64,000 nucleotides of DNA. It comes from Isoetes taiwanensis (Eukaryota > Streptophyta > Lycopodiopsida > Isoetales > Isoetaceae). The notes below the pieces were generated by a model, which worked only from the letters and a program-made list of their open reading frames with translations, was not told the origin of the DNA and ran no database searches. Positions 1-11,534 of this stretch are shown piece after piece. The position numbers and the translations under genes are program-made. The stretch is taken from the NCBI GenBank assembly GCA_021234155.1, contig JAJEKV010000006.1, forward strand, positions 7,038,435-7,102,434. Direction: 5' to 3'. Each line of letters begins with the position of its first letter. The stretch's first letter is position 1.

Positions 1-545
1 GGTTTTTATTGCCCACGGAGACCAACCGACCTATGGAGCCCAATGAAGGAGATAGCAGAAATATTACTGTCCAGATTAAAAAACCCCACCTCGAAGGGTT
101 TTCGAGCGAAAAATCATGGCAGTGATAAAAATGTTGATAAACTGTGCAAATATACATCATGAAACATATACATGTCAGGCGAGTGTCCGAAGACATAGCT
201 AAGCCCATATATCCGTGGCTTCCTGAAGGTATAATCCTAGCATCCGTACTAAAGCCATGCGCAATATCGCATGTAACGGCTGGTTGCGCTGACCAACTCA
301 GCATAGCATGCCCGAATTGATCATACGCAGGACAACTCTGAAGGGTGTGACATTAATCTTCAACGGCTCCTACTTGGCAGCTCTGACAAAGTCTGTCCTG
401 ACATGGCTCCCTAATCCATTTGCCTGTCTCAATTCGGAGATGGTGTAAATCGAGGCAATGATTCTGCACCTTTTCATAGGCAAGAGGGAATGCAAATAGC
501 GTCACGGGCCCCCTTCCAATGTGGGGTTTATGTGGTGCTAGTAAT
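1..545 (-). mobile_element. LINE-A 3' fragment, 5'-truncated
   Basis: Read on the minus strand, this is the 3' end of the LINE-A family. The last 60 codons before position 353 carry the C-terminal Cys-rich motif (RLCQSC...VEDE), which matches the one at about 10,250-10,330. The fragment ends in the family's conserved 3' terminus (GGTCTCCGTGGGC) at positions 10-25. Everything upstream of the ORF2 C-terminus is missing, as expected from incomplete reverse transcription. The window edge may cut the microsatellite tail. It is not a functional gene. Confidence 0.75.
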
Positions 546-650
546 ATGAGACACTTCACTTGTTTTCTAATAAGTTTTTGTCATCTGACAGCAAGATTTC
601 TCTCTAAAACGCATTTGGGGCAAATTTTAATTGTGTTCGAAAGTATCAAT

Positions 651-1041
651 TTAGTGTAACAAATCTACTATCTTCAAGCAAAAAAGTAATCAATTTTGGG
701 CGGGTCCCAAAACAATTTTTTTTTGCTAATTCTTAAATTTTACCTCATCTTACCCCCTTTTTAATAAAAAAAAGGAATATTCGAGGAATATTCATTTTGC
801 TTGCATTTTGATTATCTGCTCCTGTGTAATACACAATAATGTTTAATTTAGTGTAACAAATCTACTATCTTCAAGCAAAAAAGTAATCAATTTTGGGCGG
901 GTCCCAAAACAATTTTTTTTTGCTAATTCTTAAATTTTACCTCATCTTACCCCCTTTTTAATAAAAAAAGGAATATTCGAGGAATATTCATTTTGCTTGC
1001 ATTTTGATTATCTGCTCCTGTGTAATACACAATAATGTTTA
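651..1041. repeat. Tandem duplication, 2 x about 197 bp
   Basis: Two nearly identical AT-rich units start at 651 and 848. They share the motif GGGCGGGTCCCAAAAC, a poly-T run and an AATATTCGAGGAATATTC inverted repeat. No coding potential is seen. The short intervening differences are run-length changes in the A and T tracts. Confidence 0.9.
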
Positions 1042-1049
1042 AATCTATG

Positions 1050-1665
1050 TATTGTCTGGGTGGAAGAAAGGCATGTTTGCCTGAATACAGAAGAGGCAGT
1101 TCATTGTTTCACTAAGGTGATGCATATACACACTGGTGGTATGATCATCTCGACTATTAGGGTTGGAAAAGCACGACTAGACCGTCCTCGACATCTTTTG
1201 GTTCACTTCCGGGATGCTCTTTCTAGGCTTTATATTTTGAAAAACGACAATCATATAAAATGTACCAGTTTCTCAGTTCAAGAAGATTTTACCCCATCTC
1301 AACTTTGCAGATGAAGAGGAGAATCACATGGGCTAAGGGAAGCATGCCAGGCAAAAAGTTGGGCAGTATATAGGGAGGCAACGCTATTGTTAGGGATAAT
1401 TAGCCTTCTGCTCCTTGGACCGATTATGTGTCGCCTCCTATTATTTCTGCTACTTTCTTATGACTATTTGGGCTATATGCCTGTTCTTTTGTGTTCAACT
1501 TTGCTCCTGTTTTATTTCACTTTGTTTTATGATGGAGCCTCGACCCATTCTCTTCTTTGTTTTGGTTTTAATGCCCTGCTTATTATATTGTCCCATAGTT
1601 CTCTTATGGCTCAGTGGATGTTAAGATTTTACCTACCTACCTACCTACCAACCTACCTGTCTATG
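1050..1665 (+). mobile_element. LINE ORF1 remnant with (ACCT)n tail
   Basis: The stretch 1,060-1,314 translates to a piece resembling the RRM-like domain of LINE ORF1 proteins (RPRHLLVHF, DALSRLYIL, then EDFTPSQLCR). The same signature occurs at 3,091-3,330 and in LINE-A ORF1 near 6,750-7,100. The segment ends at 1,622-1,665 with GTGGATGTTAAGATTTT and a (CTAC)n microsatellite, which resembles the LINE-A terminus. No endonuclease or reverse transcriptase lies between, so this looks like an internally deleted derivative. The family assignment is inferred. Confidence 0.55.
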
Positions 1666-1782
1666 TAATCCAATTTATTATTGATGTACATGCAAATGTA
1701 GCTTTGTCTGGTTATGTTACATCAAGTTTTTGGCCAGTCTAGAGATACCTTAGTTCTGTTGAAATGCGTCGGATTCAGAGTT

Positions 1783-2090
1783 ATTGTTTGTTGTAACAAA
1801 CCTTGCATAGCTCTGGAAGGATTTTGACTTCAAAAGCTATGCAACAAAAAGATCACAGAACTTGAACTTTGCAGAGGCATCAATAAAGAGAGTATTTTTT
1901 TATTGTTTGTTGTAACAAACCTTGCATTGCTCTGGAAGGATTTTGACTCCAGATATATAGTATTTTTTACTGTTTGTTATAACAAATCTTGCATAGCTCT
2001 GGAAGGATTTTGACTCCAGAAGCTATGCAACAAAAAGACCACAAGAACTTGAACTTTGCCGAGGCATCAATAGATAGATAATATTTTTCA
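1783..2090. repeat. Degenerate tandem triplication
   Basis: Three copies of a unit starting TTGTTTGTTGTAACAAACC and containing GCTCTGGAAGGATTTTGACT begin near 1,783, 1,900 and 1,967. The middle copy is shorter. Copies one and three also share the segment from AGCTATGCAACAAAAAGA to GAGGCATCAATA. It is non-coding. Confidence 0.85.
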
Positions 2091-2094
2091 CGTC

Positions 2095-2200
2095 ATGCCA
2101 CATTGGCGTCATCCATAAGGACATATGACGGACCCCTGGGGACTTAAACACACGATCTCTTAATTGCTAACCAATAGACTAGCCACTAAACCAAACAAGG
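2095..2200 (-). mobile_element. tRNA-derived SINE head
   Basis: On the minus strand TGGTTTAGTGG (2,183-2,193) matches the Pol III A-box consensus TGGCNNAGTGG. About 35 bp downstream, GTGTGTTTAAGTCCCC (2,139-2,154) resembles a B box. There is no cloverleaf-quality acceptor stem, so a SINE or tRNA-derived repeat is more likely than a tRNA gene. The 3' end is not defined. Confidence 0.5.
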
Positions 2201-2636
2201 GGGAACAAGCCATCAATGAGAAGGAAATAAACTAAGGAGATGGTCGAGGAAGATACAAGGGAATTCTAGAATTGTATTTTTAACAAAAGATTGCAATTCC
2301 ATGCTTGCTAATATGAGCAAGTAAAGATCGCTTTGAAGATCCTATCAAATTGTATTTCTAAGAGGCCAATTACCAAAAAGATTTAGCTATCGCTAGGGTT
2401 ACACATGAGAAGCTTGGACAAAGGCTAAGTGTTCTAAGATAGGATGATCAAGTAAAGCCTAAGGCGCCATCGCCTAGCCTAAGGCAGCCGGATTCAGCCC
2501 CTCGGAGCTGTAGCACCAACCAGGTTCGGCACCAATCACCAATCAGACTCTGGGGGCTTCAGCACTGCTTATGCCTCTTAGCACCGCTCAGAGGGTCGGC
2601 AGGGCCTCTTGCCATCAAGTTTTACAGTTACTGTAG

Positions 2637-3330
2637 TTGCTGAAGGACTTCGTGCCACATTCAGTAAATCAGGGTGGGGAGAATGGAGATGCTTTATATA
2701 CTTCAATACAGACATCTGACCCTGAGGCCGCCTCTGCCGTGAAGGGTATCGCTGAAATCTCTACACACACTGAGGCAAAACAGTGTGTTGATGCAGAGAT
2801 TCAGACTGAGGCCAGACATTGTGTTGATGCAGAGATTTAGACTAAGGTCAGACATTGTGTTGATGCAGAGATTCAGGTCTCACGGTTCGACTTGCCACCA
2901 CCCAGGGTTTCTGCTAGCTCCCAGGCTTCTTCATCACAAGATGCCTCTATGACTGATACACGACCCTTAATTTGCGTATTATAGGGGTTATAGAGACGGA
3001 TGCAGAAGGACAGACAAATCTGGACGTAGCTACGAAATTTTTTACGGAGACAATGCATGTTCCTGCTACTGGAATTGTGTTGCTGCTCGGGTGGGAGCAA
3101 CATGCCCTAATCGGCCTCATCTTCTTCTCGTTTGCTTCCAGGATGCGTTAAGTCGCCTCCGTATTCTTCAGCATGGCAACCACCTAAAGGGGACTGCATT
3201 CCTGGTACATGAGGATCTTTCTCCAATACAGTTGTGCAAGCGTAGGAACGAACTCTGTAGAGTAAAGAAGCGCGCCAACATAAACAAGGTGCTGCGCACG
3301 GAGGGTTGCCCTCCAGTTTCTTGAGGGTGA
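2637..3330 (+). pseudogene. LINE ORF1-like remnant
   Basis: The first part (2,637-2,840) encodes a repeated short peptide (CVDAEIQTEARH). The later part (3,091-3,324) encodes an RRM-like ORF1 core (RPHLLLVCFQDALSRL, LKGTAFLVHEDLSPIQL). The reading frame is interrupted by a TAG at 2,838 and shifts twice. It is homologous to 1,060-1,314. No LINE ORF2 follows, because a separate poly(A) retroposon begins at 3,497. It is a decayed non-LTR retrotransposon piece, and the parent clade is not identified. Confidence 0.55.
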
Positions 3331-3496
3331 AGTGGCCTAAATTAAACCATGAAGTCATTTTTTCAAGGACGATGTATCAACACAAACAACTAAATATACT
3401 TGGCCAGAACCTCGTCAAGGTTCTCCAAGTAGACGTGGTTAATTCCAATCGAACATTTGCAAACAACTGTAGCACAGGGGTCTGCAATATGAATTC

Positions 3497-3504
3497 CAAG
3501 CTGC

Positions 3505-3535
<31 letters not shown>

Positions 3536-4795
3536 GAAGGTAAGAAAATTTTTTATTCAGATAGGAAGAATTACATCAGAGAGATCCCATAAGGATCAGA
3601 TAACCTTGAAGTACAAAGGATCCCTTATGGATCTAATGTAATACTTGAAGCTTAAGTACTCATATATTTTCCTCAACATCTTCTTCCAACTAACTAGTAC
3701 TACAGGATCAAAATCAACATCTTCCTAGGTAGTAGAATACTACAGGAGACAAAAATCGATTTTCCTCAAGCTACAAATATATCTTGAATGCTCTATACAT
3801 AGTCCGCCCACCTAGTAACCAGATGATGTAAAGATGATATCTGAGATAAGCCATTCAGGCTCCCTAAAGTTTCAAGCCGAATAGTAGAAACATATAAATT
3901 TTTTGAAATACTGAGAAAAGGCAAGAAAAACCTGTGTATCTGTATAGCAGTAGCAAAATGGAATGGATCCAAAGCAGCCTGAATAAGCTCTCACTCATAC
4001 AAAATGTTAGAGCATGCCTGATCCAAGCGTATCAGTACTTGTAAAAGACATGAGGTTCTGGCATAGTAGTACCATAATCAATCAAGCATCAGTACTTGAA
4101 AGATTCGCCCAGGCATAACAGTACCTGAGCAAGAACCGAGTGCTTAATAGACAGGAGCTTCTTGGCATAGCAGTACCAAATCAATCAAGCATCAGCACTT
4201 GACAAATCCGCTCAAGCTTAGCAGAACCTGAGCAGTAACTGAACCATCTCATCAAACTGCCACTGCCATGCTTCTATCACTGCATTTTCTTACCAATTAC
4301 CAATGAATCCCATCAAATTCACATAAATCCACTAACCGAAAAGAATCTTTATAACCATCTAAATGCAGCATCCGGACCTTTCTGCTAGAAAGAAAGAGTG
4401 GGAAGAAAGGGAAAATTCTTAGCTGTAAAAAGATCCGAGAAAGAAAACGGTGGCACTGTAGAAATTCGAAATTGCCTCAAATGCTAGTATTTCCTGATCG
4501 CTCCAACATAGACCTGCTGTATCTTGCCTAAAAGAAGACAAAGATGACAAGAAATTTACCAGAGCAAACCTGGAAAATCTAACAAACCGCCCTGAGACTG
4601 CTTCGAAAACCTATTCCTTAGAGATCACAGATCCAGAACAATCTCGATTTTCCCCTCTAGCAGCAGAAAATGTGGTAATAGCTCTTGTAATCGGCAGCAA
4701 TTCCGGTGGAGAGAAGGGGGGCGGCCCCTGCCTCAAGCGACCGCCCTAGCCGCCAAGAACGGCGCCAAGAAACGGCATCTTTTCAAGCTGCATAT
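3497..4795 (-). mobile_element. Poly(A) retroposon with 12-bp TSD
   Basis: A poly-T run (3,509-3,535) marks a poly(A) tail on the minus strand. The 12-mer CAAGCTGCATAT occurs immediately outside both ends (3,497-3,508 and 4,784-4,795) and is a clear target-site duplication. The 1.27-kb body has no ORF of note. Its minus-strand 5' end is GC-rich, and its middle holds imperfect repeats of CAGTACTTG and AATCAATCAAGCATCAG. It could be a non-autonomous LINE derivative or a processed copy of a non-coding RNA. Mobilisation by an L1-type LINE such as LINE-B is inferred from the poly(A) tail. Confidence 0.8.
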
Positions 4796-5302
4796 CCTCT
4801 TTTCTGAATTCTCCACTGTCGTATCATGCAATGGTCTACTCCAAGTTATGATATTGATCTATAGAAGAAAGAGTTGACCCCCCTAAATCAAGAAAGTCGG
4901 TAAAAACATTGAACTTCAACAAAAACATTGCATGTTGTTAAATGTTGTTTATCTATGCAGAAAAGAAGCTTTTCTAAAGGCCTCCACATTAGTGTCGTAT
5001 TTTGCAGCTGCATCTAGAGAATATCAAATTTATAAACTCAATTCCATTCTGACTAATTCTCAAATATCCATAATGTGATCTTCTATAGACTTTTTGTCTT
5101 CGACTTATCTAGGAATGACAATGATGGAAGGGTTTTCATAGTTCATATCATCCAATTTAAACAAATGCTTGGGTTAACGTATTTGGTTTACATAGGCTTC
5201 AATTGTTTAGTCGTAGTTCATTTAGACTTTGGGTATTTGTTTCCAAGACCATTACCATTTGCCCACTTTAGATTAGAAAAATAAACGCTCACGAGTTTTC
5301 GC
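4796..5302. other. Intergenic, nothing recognised
   Basis: AT-rich sequence with only short chance ORFs. No repeat, gene or regulatory element is supported here. Confidence 0.5.
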
Positions 5303-5515
<213 letters not shown>

Positions 5516-5520
5516 AAAAT

Positions 5521-5660
5521 TGGCCACTTAGATGTATGGGTCCGAAATAGGGCATTGTTGTCTGACAGAATTCCATTAAGCACTGGCCACTTAGATGTAT
5601 GGGTCCGAAATAGGGCATTGTTGTCTGACAGAATTCCATTAAGCACTGGCCACTGAGGGC
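5521..5660. repeat. 63-bp tandem duplication
   Basis: A 63-bp unit beginning TGGCCACTTAGATGTATGGG is present at 5,521-5,583 and 5,584-5,646 with no visible differences. A third copy breaks off after TGGCCACT. It sits directly before the 5' end of LINE-A, so it may belong to its 5' untranslated or promoter region. That link is inference. Confidence 0.9.
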
Positions 5661-5743
5661 GGGCATCGTTTGTGCTTTTAAACATCTTCCAATTCTTCAT
5701 AGCACTTTAAGTTCTTTAATCCCCATCCATACCATACAACTTC

Positions 5744-7290
5744 ATGGCCGCTTTTGTAGCCCCTTGCCCAGACCCCCATTTGGAGGGAGACATTCCCCAG
5801 TCCCAGTCCCAGCCCCAGCCCCAGCCCCAGCCCACCTGGGAGAACCAGGGGGAGGGGCCGCCGCGAAAACGGCCCCGGTCAGATAACAAAGACAGGGGAG
5901 AAACCTCTTCCATGAGGAGGGAAGCCCGGGCGAAGGCCCAATCTACGAGATTGGCTCGGGAGATGGATGAAGGCTGCTCAAGCTTCGACCACCGCAGTGA
6001 GCGCGAGGGCCATGAAACAAATTTGGAGGAACAGGTCGAGAATAGCGTAACCCGGATTGCGGGATTGACAGCCAGAGATACAATCCTCGGCATCCCATGT
6101 GCTCAAACATGGAGACCCCGCATGCATTAGGTTAGAAGAGCGGGCTTCGCTGGCCCACTTTGAGAGGCAACAGGATAAGCGGTGGCCTTGCCGACTGGCG
6201 AGCTTCAGCGTGGATTCCCTCCTCACCACCGTGGAGACTATGGCATCGCGACAAGCGAGGGTGTGGAGCAGGATCTGATGGCAACTATTTCCCGCCGAAG
6301 CCCGGAAGTCGAGGGGTATGCCACCGCGGATGCTAAACGCCCAGAGCCATCGCCGAAGCCAACCGGCGGAAAGCCGAACCCCGCAGAGTAGGGCTGAGAC
6401 ACAAGATCGGGGAGATCCGGGGAGCTCAAAGCAACCATTGCCCGGCAAGGCGGCCGCCTCCGTGGCCAGTCCATGAACACCGCGATTTGCACAAATGAGT
6501 TGGCAGCAAAGAGATTCCAACAGAGCTAGGCTCCCCGACTCCAGCAAGCCAGAGGTCGCAACACGGGGACAGCCATGCGCGCCGCGCCCCACAGCCCACA
6601 GGTCGCCAAACAGCGGGGCGGCGCCGCCACCTCCTCCATCTCGCACACCACACCGCCCTCGCTGTGAGCAGCCCACACACTCCAGCCAACAGGCGTCACC
6701 TGCTGGGACAGCTAATGTTGCCCCTCGACTCAGTGAGCAGCAGGAGCAGGGCCGCCGACGCCATAATGTGGTGGTGCGTGGACTTTCAGAGGAGGCAGGA
6801 GAAGATCTCACCAAGCGCATTCAGGATGAGATCCTATCTCGAATGGCATTCCCGACTGCGGTACAAATTGCTAGAGCGAGCCGCCTTGGGTTCGGCGCCT
6901 TTGATCGCCCGGCGTGTTGTCACCTTCGCGATTGGCGCACATGCAGTACGGAGGCCATCCTGCGCCGAGTAGACAACTGAAGGGGATCGCTTCGTATGTT
7001 GACCGGGATCTCACCCCGATGCAACAGAGTCCCTACGGCAGCCGCCTGGCCAGTCGGGACGTCCGTCGTAGAGGGGGGGCTGCAGGCCTTGTCCGGGGCA
7101 AGCTTCGCATTTTCAGGCCGGCGCCTGCTGAGGTAGCCGAGGCAATGCGTCAGGCTGCTGCCACTCCTGCTGCTGCTGCTGCTGCTGCGGCCGGTACCCC
7201 TACTGCACCTCCTGCACCTCCCGCCCGGGCGCTTTCAGCGCCGCTTGACTCCCCCCGCGAAGGGGACAGATCATCGAGCGTCCACATCGA
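5744..7290 (+). pseudogene. LINE-A ORF1 (RRM-like RNA-binding protein)
   Basis: ORF1 proteins of LINEs bind element RNA and act as chaperones in the ribonucleoprotein particle. The chosen start at 5,744 opens a 128-residue frame with QSQPQPQPQP and basic stretches. After frameshifts, 6,495-6,980 shows the RRM-like core (HNVVVRGLSEEAGEDL, VQIARASRLG). Its continuation in another frame from 6,960 has LKGIASYVDRDLTPMQQ and GKLRIF, the usual C-terminal half of this domain. An Ala-rich run follows at 7,160-7,200. At least two frameshifts and a TAG at 6,128 break it. A precise end cannot be set because ORF2 follows closely. Confidence 0.65.
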
Positions 7291-7319
7291 ATGCCAGCAA
7301 ATAGGAACTGTGCCTCCGG

Positions 7320-10300
7320 ATGGTGTCTTGGAACTGTCGGGGCTTCCCCTGGCAGAAAGGCGAGAGTCTCAACTCTATTGCACCGGATATGGATCTCATT
7401 TTCCTCATGGAAACATGGGAGCATGCAGGGCACAGACTGCCAGACCTCCCAGGCTATCTGCATTTCTCGGTGTTCAATGAGTGCACAGGCAAGCGAGGGC
7501 ATGGCGGGGTTGCCTGCTACTACCGTGCAACCTTGAGGCACTCAGTCTCGTTGCACAAAACAGACAGGTACAATCGCTACTTGTGGGTGCGCGTGCAGCA
7601 TGACAGTGGCGACACTCTCCTCATAGCAGCATGCTACTTTCCACATGCCGAGAGCAACTTTTATAACACTCATTCAGATGTGGATCGATTGGAGCCTTAT
7701 GTCGATCTATATGATGACATACAGCAGCACAAACAGTTGGGCAGGGTTATGTTGCTTGGCGACTTTAATGCACGCCACGTGAGCCGAAAGCGAGGTTCCA
7801 AAATTTGAGCCTGGCGGCAGGGCGTCTTCAGCTGAACCCCGCAGAGGTGGCTTGGTCAAGGATATCGGATGATGACCATATTTATGGCGCTATGGCGATT
7901 CTTATTCTTTGGGTAGTATCTTTGACCTGGTTATCTGTAATGGGTTGGTGCAATGGCCGATCTTCCACGGGCCGCACTTGTAGAGCGGGGAGAACCAAGG
8001 GGGCGGCTCCAGTGTGGTGGATTATCTGCTGGTTGAGGAACGGGGTCTGCACCTGGTTACTCATTTTTCCATCGGGACAGACACTCGGGACGAGGAAGTA
8101 GACTCCGACCACCGGCCCCTGTTCATGCATCTCCAGTGGGAAGCTCCCGTGCACCCTCTTGCCTCAACCTTTGGGTGCCAATTTGCGCTGGACTACGACC
8201 GGCGGGGACCTATGCCCAATTTGCTTGAGCATGATCGGGCGGGGATGCTGCAACTCCCCACACTTCAAGAACAACACCGCTCAACCGACTCACCTGCTTC
8301 TGACGGCTGCAGAAAGATGCTTTGGGAGAGGCCGCTCACGGCAAGCCTCAGGCACCACCACCTTCCCCCGCAACCGATGGTTTGATGATGAGTGTCGGGA
8401 GCTCAAACGCACACTCCGGCAAGTCACTGATCCCATCTCTCGCCCACAGGCCGTCAGTCAATACCGTTCCTTTCTCAAGAACAAGAAGGCGGATACCTCG
8501 CAGAGCATCAGCCAACACATGTTTGGTCTCTGGGACCGGCACCCCGGGACATTCGGAGAAGGGTCTTGAGCAAGCTGCCGCGACCCACGGGGAACATCAC
8601 CTCGGAGCAATGGGGTGCAAGATTTGCAACGGTTTGTATGACCCGTTCGGGGCGGGCACCGATCCCTCCACAGATAGGCATGGCTCACGGTTATCACAGA
8701 GGGGATGTCATCATGGGCCCTGGTAGCCTAGCTAATGGGAAGGCAGCAGATTTAGATGGCATGCAGGCAGAGCTTCTGAAATGGGCTGGGCCTCCACTGG
8801 TGCCTGTTCTCACGGCATTGTTCAATAAAGCATTGCGAGAAGGCTTCCCTACGCAATGGACCACTAGTAGAGTAGTGCCCATATACAAAGCAGGGGACCC
8901 TCAATGTCCGGCCAACTACCGCACTATTATGGTCAGCTCTCTCTTTGCAAAACTGTTGGCTGGCATCCTTGAGCAGCGGCTGACAATATGGGGCGAGGAA
9001 GCGGAGGTGCGAGCTCTTTACGTGCAGGTTTTCGCCCGGACATTCCACCATTGATCATATCTTCACTCTGCGCACATTGATTGAAGATAGCAGGAATCGC
9101 CGGCAGAACCTGTACTGTTGTTTCGTGGATTTTGCAAAGGCATTCGACACGAGTACCCCGCAATAAGCTATGGGACAGATTGCGGCAGCTGGGGACCCCC
9201 CTGGACTTGCAGAATGCAGTATATAGGCTGTACGAGGCATGCTCAGGCCGTATCACATCAGCAGCACTGCCCGGTGACCGGTAGCATTGGAGTGCGTCAG
9301 GGTTGCCCCCTCTCCCCACACTCTTTGGGCTGTACATTGATCGGTTGGAAGATTGGCTCTCTGAGCATGGAGGTGCGGGCGCACATATCATGCATCACAC
9401 AATCCGGCAACTCATATATGCTGACGATGTCAACCTCATGGCCTATACTCCAGAGGACATGCAACGTCACCTGGATGCTCTTGACACTTTTTGCCAATTC
9501 ACTGGCATGCAAGTTAACTTGGCCAAAACTAGGGTGCTGCTAGTTGCATCATCCCGTCAGCCAAGGCTTCCCACATTCACTTACCAGGGGCAAGAGGTAG
9601 AGGTGGCTCCGACCTACAAGTACTTGGGGATTGAGTTCTCAACTACCACCCATTGGGATGCGGCTATCAGGTTGCGGGTCACTGCTATAAGATGAGCACA
9701 GTATAAACTGATTGTTGATAAAGCCCCTTTTCTCACTTACAGCCTTGGAGTTAAAACAACGGTGCCCTATGCTATTCTTTTACAAGAGACAGGTTTTTGG
9801 CCTCTTCAACATTCTGCCATGAAGCGCCATCTCCACTATATCTGCAAGGTGCACCACATGGATGATGTTAGGTATCCTGTTCTTCACTTGCCATGGCTGA
9901 ATCTCCTCAGCGTTTGAAACGATGTTGGAAAGAGCATTGCACTACATGGTTTGCCCGTTGGGCTGTGCAACCAGAGCACTGCCTGATGCTTGCCAGTTCT
10001 GATCCTGAGCTTTTGCAACAATATCTTAATGGTCGTTTTTCTCAAAAGACATGGGACCCAGTTACTTTGGCCCAAGTGAAAACTGGTCATTATCATGCAC
10101 ACATAAATCCCACTTTGGCACTAGGGCCCCAAGCTTATTTGCTTGCTTCATTGTCCAGGAACAAGCTTGTAGCTATTGCATCAATTCGCCGGGGTCCCCA
10201 AAGCACGGATTGAGACAGGTAGATGGGAGCGGCCGCAATTGCCGCGAGAAGCGAGACTATGTGCATATTGCCAGTTACAGGTTATTGAAGATGAAAGCCA

Positions 10301-10466
10301 TACTCTTCTGAGTTGCCCTGCTTTTGAGATAGTCCGGAATCATTTTTCGACCCTAGCATTCCATTCCACGCTTCCACAACTTCTCAGCGCACCATCTGTG
10401 CATGACTTGGCATTATACATACTTGAGGTTCTAGATAAACGTCTGCAATTACTGAGCCCTCAGTAG
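7320..10466 (+). pseudogene. LINE-A ORF2 (endonuclease-reverse transcriptase)
   Basis: ORF2 nicks target DNA and copies the element RNA at the nick. APE-type endonuclease motifs are visible: SWNCRG at the start, GDFNARH near 7,760-7,780 and SDHRPL near 8,105-8,125. Reverse transcriptase blocks follow: ANGKAADLDGMQAELLKWA (8,735-8,790), a block beginning VVPIYKAGDPQCPANYR (8,870-8,925), FVDFAKAFDT (9,122-9,150), GVRQGCPLSP (9,290-9,320) and the catalytic YADDV (9,418-9,432). The C-terminus has RLCAYCQLQVIEDESHTLLS and a following CP (10,246-10,320), a CCHC-like motif. Several frameshifts (about 7,800, 8,570, 9,040, 9,300 and 9,700) and stops inactivate it. Family-level identity is secure. Clade (for example a jockey-, I- or L2-like group) is not decided. 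Confidence 0.85.
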
Positions 10467-10857
10467 TCATTATCTAAGCTTGTCTAGTATCATCATTACT
10501 GCAAAGGTTTTTCCCTTGAAAACCTTTCGAGGCAGGGGTTTTTTAATCCTAGTAGTAATGATTGTACTAGCCCATTGTATGGGTCCCATGACCTATTGGT
10601 CTCCGTGGACGTTAAAAAAACTATTCTATTCTATTCCTCCAAGCTACTTACTGTGATTTTTCCCTTTTCAAGAATGCCGCAATACAGAAATCTGTTAACT
10701 ACCAACACGATTTGTTGGTTGGAGATCTCGGGAAAATATGTGTGTTTTGTTGCGAGAAAAACCTAACTGACGTGTTGGTTGGAGATCTCGGGAAAGTATA
10801 TGTGATTTGTTGCGAGAAAAACCCAACTGAATATATATGCAGAGCTCTTGGGGGGGG

Positions 10858-10913
10858 TGACGATCATATGGGTATTCGTATCATACAAACATTATACTCG
10901 TATACGATCGTCA
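10858..10913. repeat. Short foldback (TGACGATC ends)
   Basis: An imperfect inverted repeat runs from TGACGATCATATGGG to GTATACGATCGTCA. It is repeated at 13,409-13,464, and a similar palindrome lies at 54,640-54,674. It could be a MITE remnant or a hairpin. Confidence 0.5.
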
Positions 10914-10930
10914 TCCGGATGCAAAAGGCT

Positions 10931-11003
10931 AGTTGCACAGAGCAGGGTTTGAACTCGCAACCTTCTAGTTACAAGTCAAGCACCTTTACCAAGTGCACTG
11001 CCA
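10931..11003 (-). repeat. tRNA-like sequence (Thr-TGT-like), probably SINE
   Basis: On the minus strand the order of a tRNA is visible: a D-arm-like TTGGTAAAGGTG, an anticodon-arm-like CTTGACTTGTAACTAG (possible anticodon TGT), and a B-box/T-loop-like GCGAGTTCAAACCC. The acceptor stem does not pair well. The second copy (about 13,482-13,540) has lost the anticodon arm, so it is not a working tRNA gene. Confidence 0.5.
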
Positions 11004-11534
11004 ATATTTGTTGAAGATATTCCCTCATATATATACGGTTGTTCCCAGGAGGTTCTAGAATATTTTAGAACCTATATGCATGCGCAATACCTGGCATGAT
11101 CTCATCTACTGGAGTGGCACGATCCTGACTGTCGGCCTAGATATATAAGGAGGCACCTCCGTCTTGTCAAATCATTCTGGTTCAACGCCAATCTTGAGCC
11201 TTCTAGGCATCTGTCTCGTGTTCATGCTTGCCTTTAGGTCATTTTACTCTCAATTCCTGTTCATATATCAGATTCTTTGCCAATATTGGCATATTTCTTT
11301 TATATTTCTTGTGTATTTTCCACGTATTTGCCTTGTTTTTGCGTAGGTTCATGATAATTAGCCTCCACGCTTGTAGCATGGCCATTAGATTCCATGCCTG
11401 GAATACCTGCATGATCAAAGGACAACGCAACAGAATACCTGCATGAATGTATGAACTATATTAAACTAACACAACATCTACTAGTCATATGCACAAAATT
11501 TACACAGAAATAGAAGACCAAGTCCAGATTCATA

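Larger units (their letters stand above)
5660..10636 (+). mobile_element. LINE-A, nearly full length, decayed
   Basis: This is the longest member of the dominant non-LTR family in the window. It has ORF1 with an RRM-like domain, ORF2 with an APE-type endonuclease, a reverse transcriptase and a C-terminal Cys/His motif, and a 3' untranslated region ending GGTCTCCGTGGACGTTAAA followed by an (ATTCT)n tail at 10,617-10,636. The microsatellite tail, rather than poly(A), separates it from plant L1-type elements such as LINE-B. Frameshifts and stops in both ORFs make it inactive. The exact 5' end and TSD were not found. Other copies or tails lie at 1, 13,145, 17,955, 30,563, 51,040, 54,585, 57,368, 61,300 and 62,925. 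Confidence 0.85.

Noticed and set aside
5978-6820. 280-codon minus-strand ORF
   Set aside because: It is antisense to LINE-A ORF1, whose RRM-like motifs are on the plus strand.
10931-11003. Functional tRNA-Thr gene
   Set aside because: The acceptor stem does not pair, and the duplicate copy has lost the anticodon arm.
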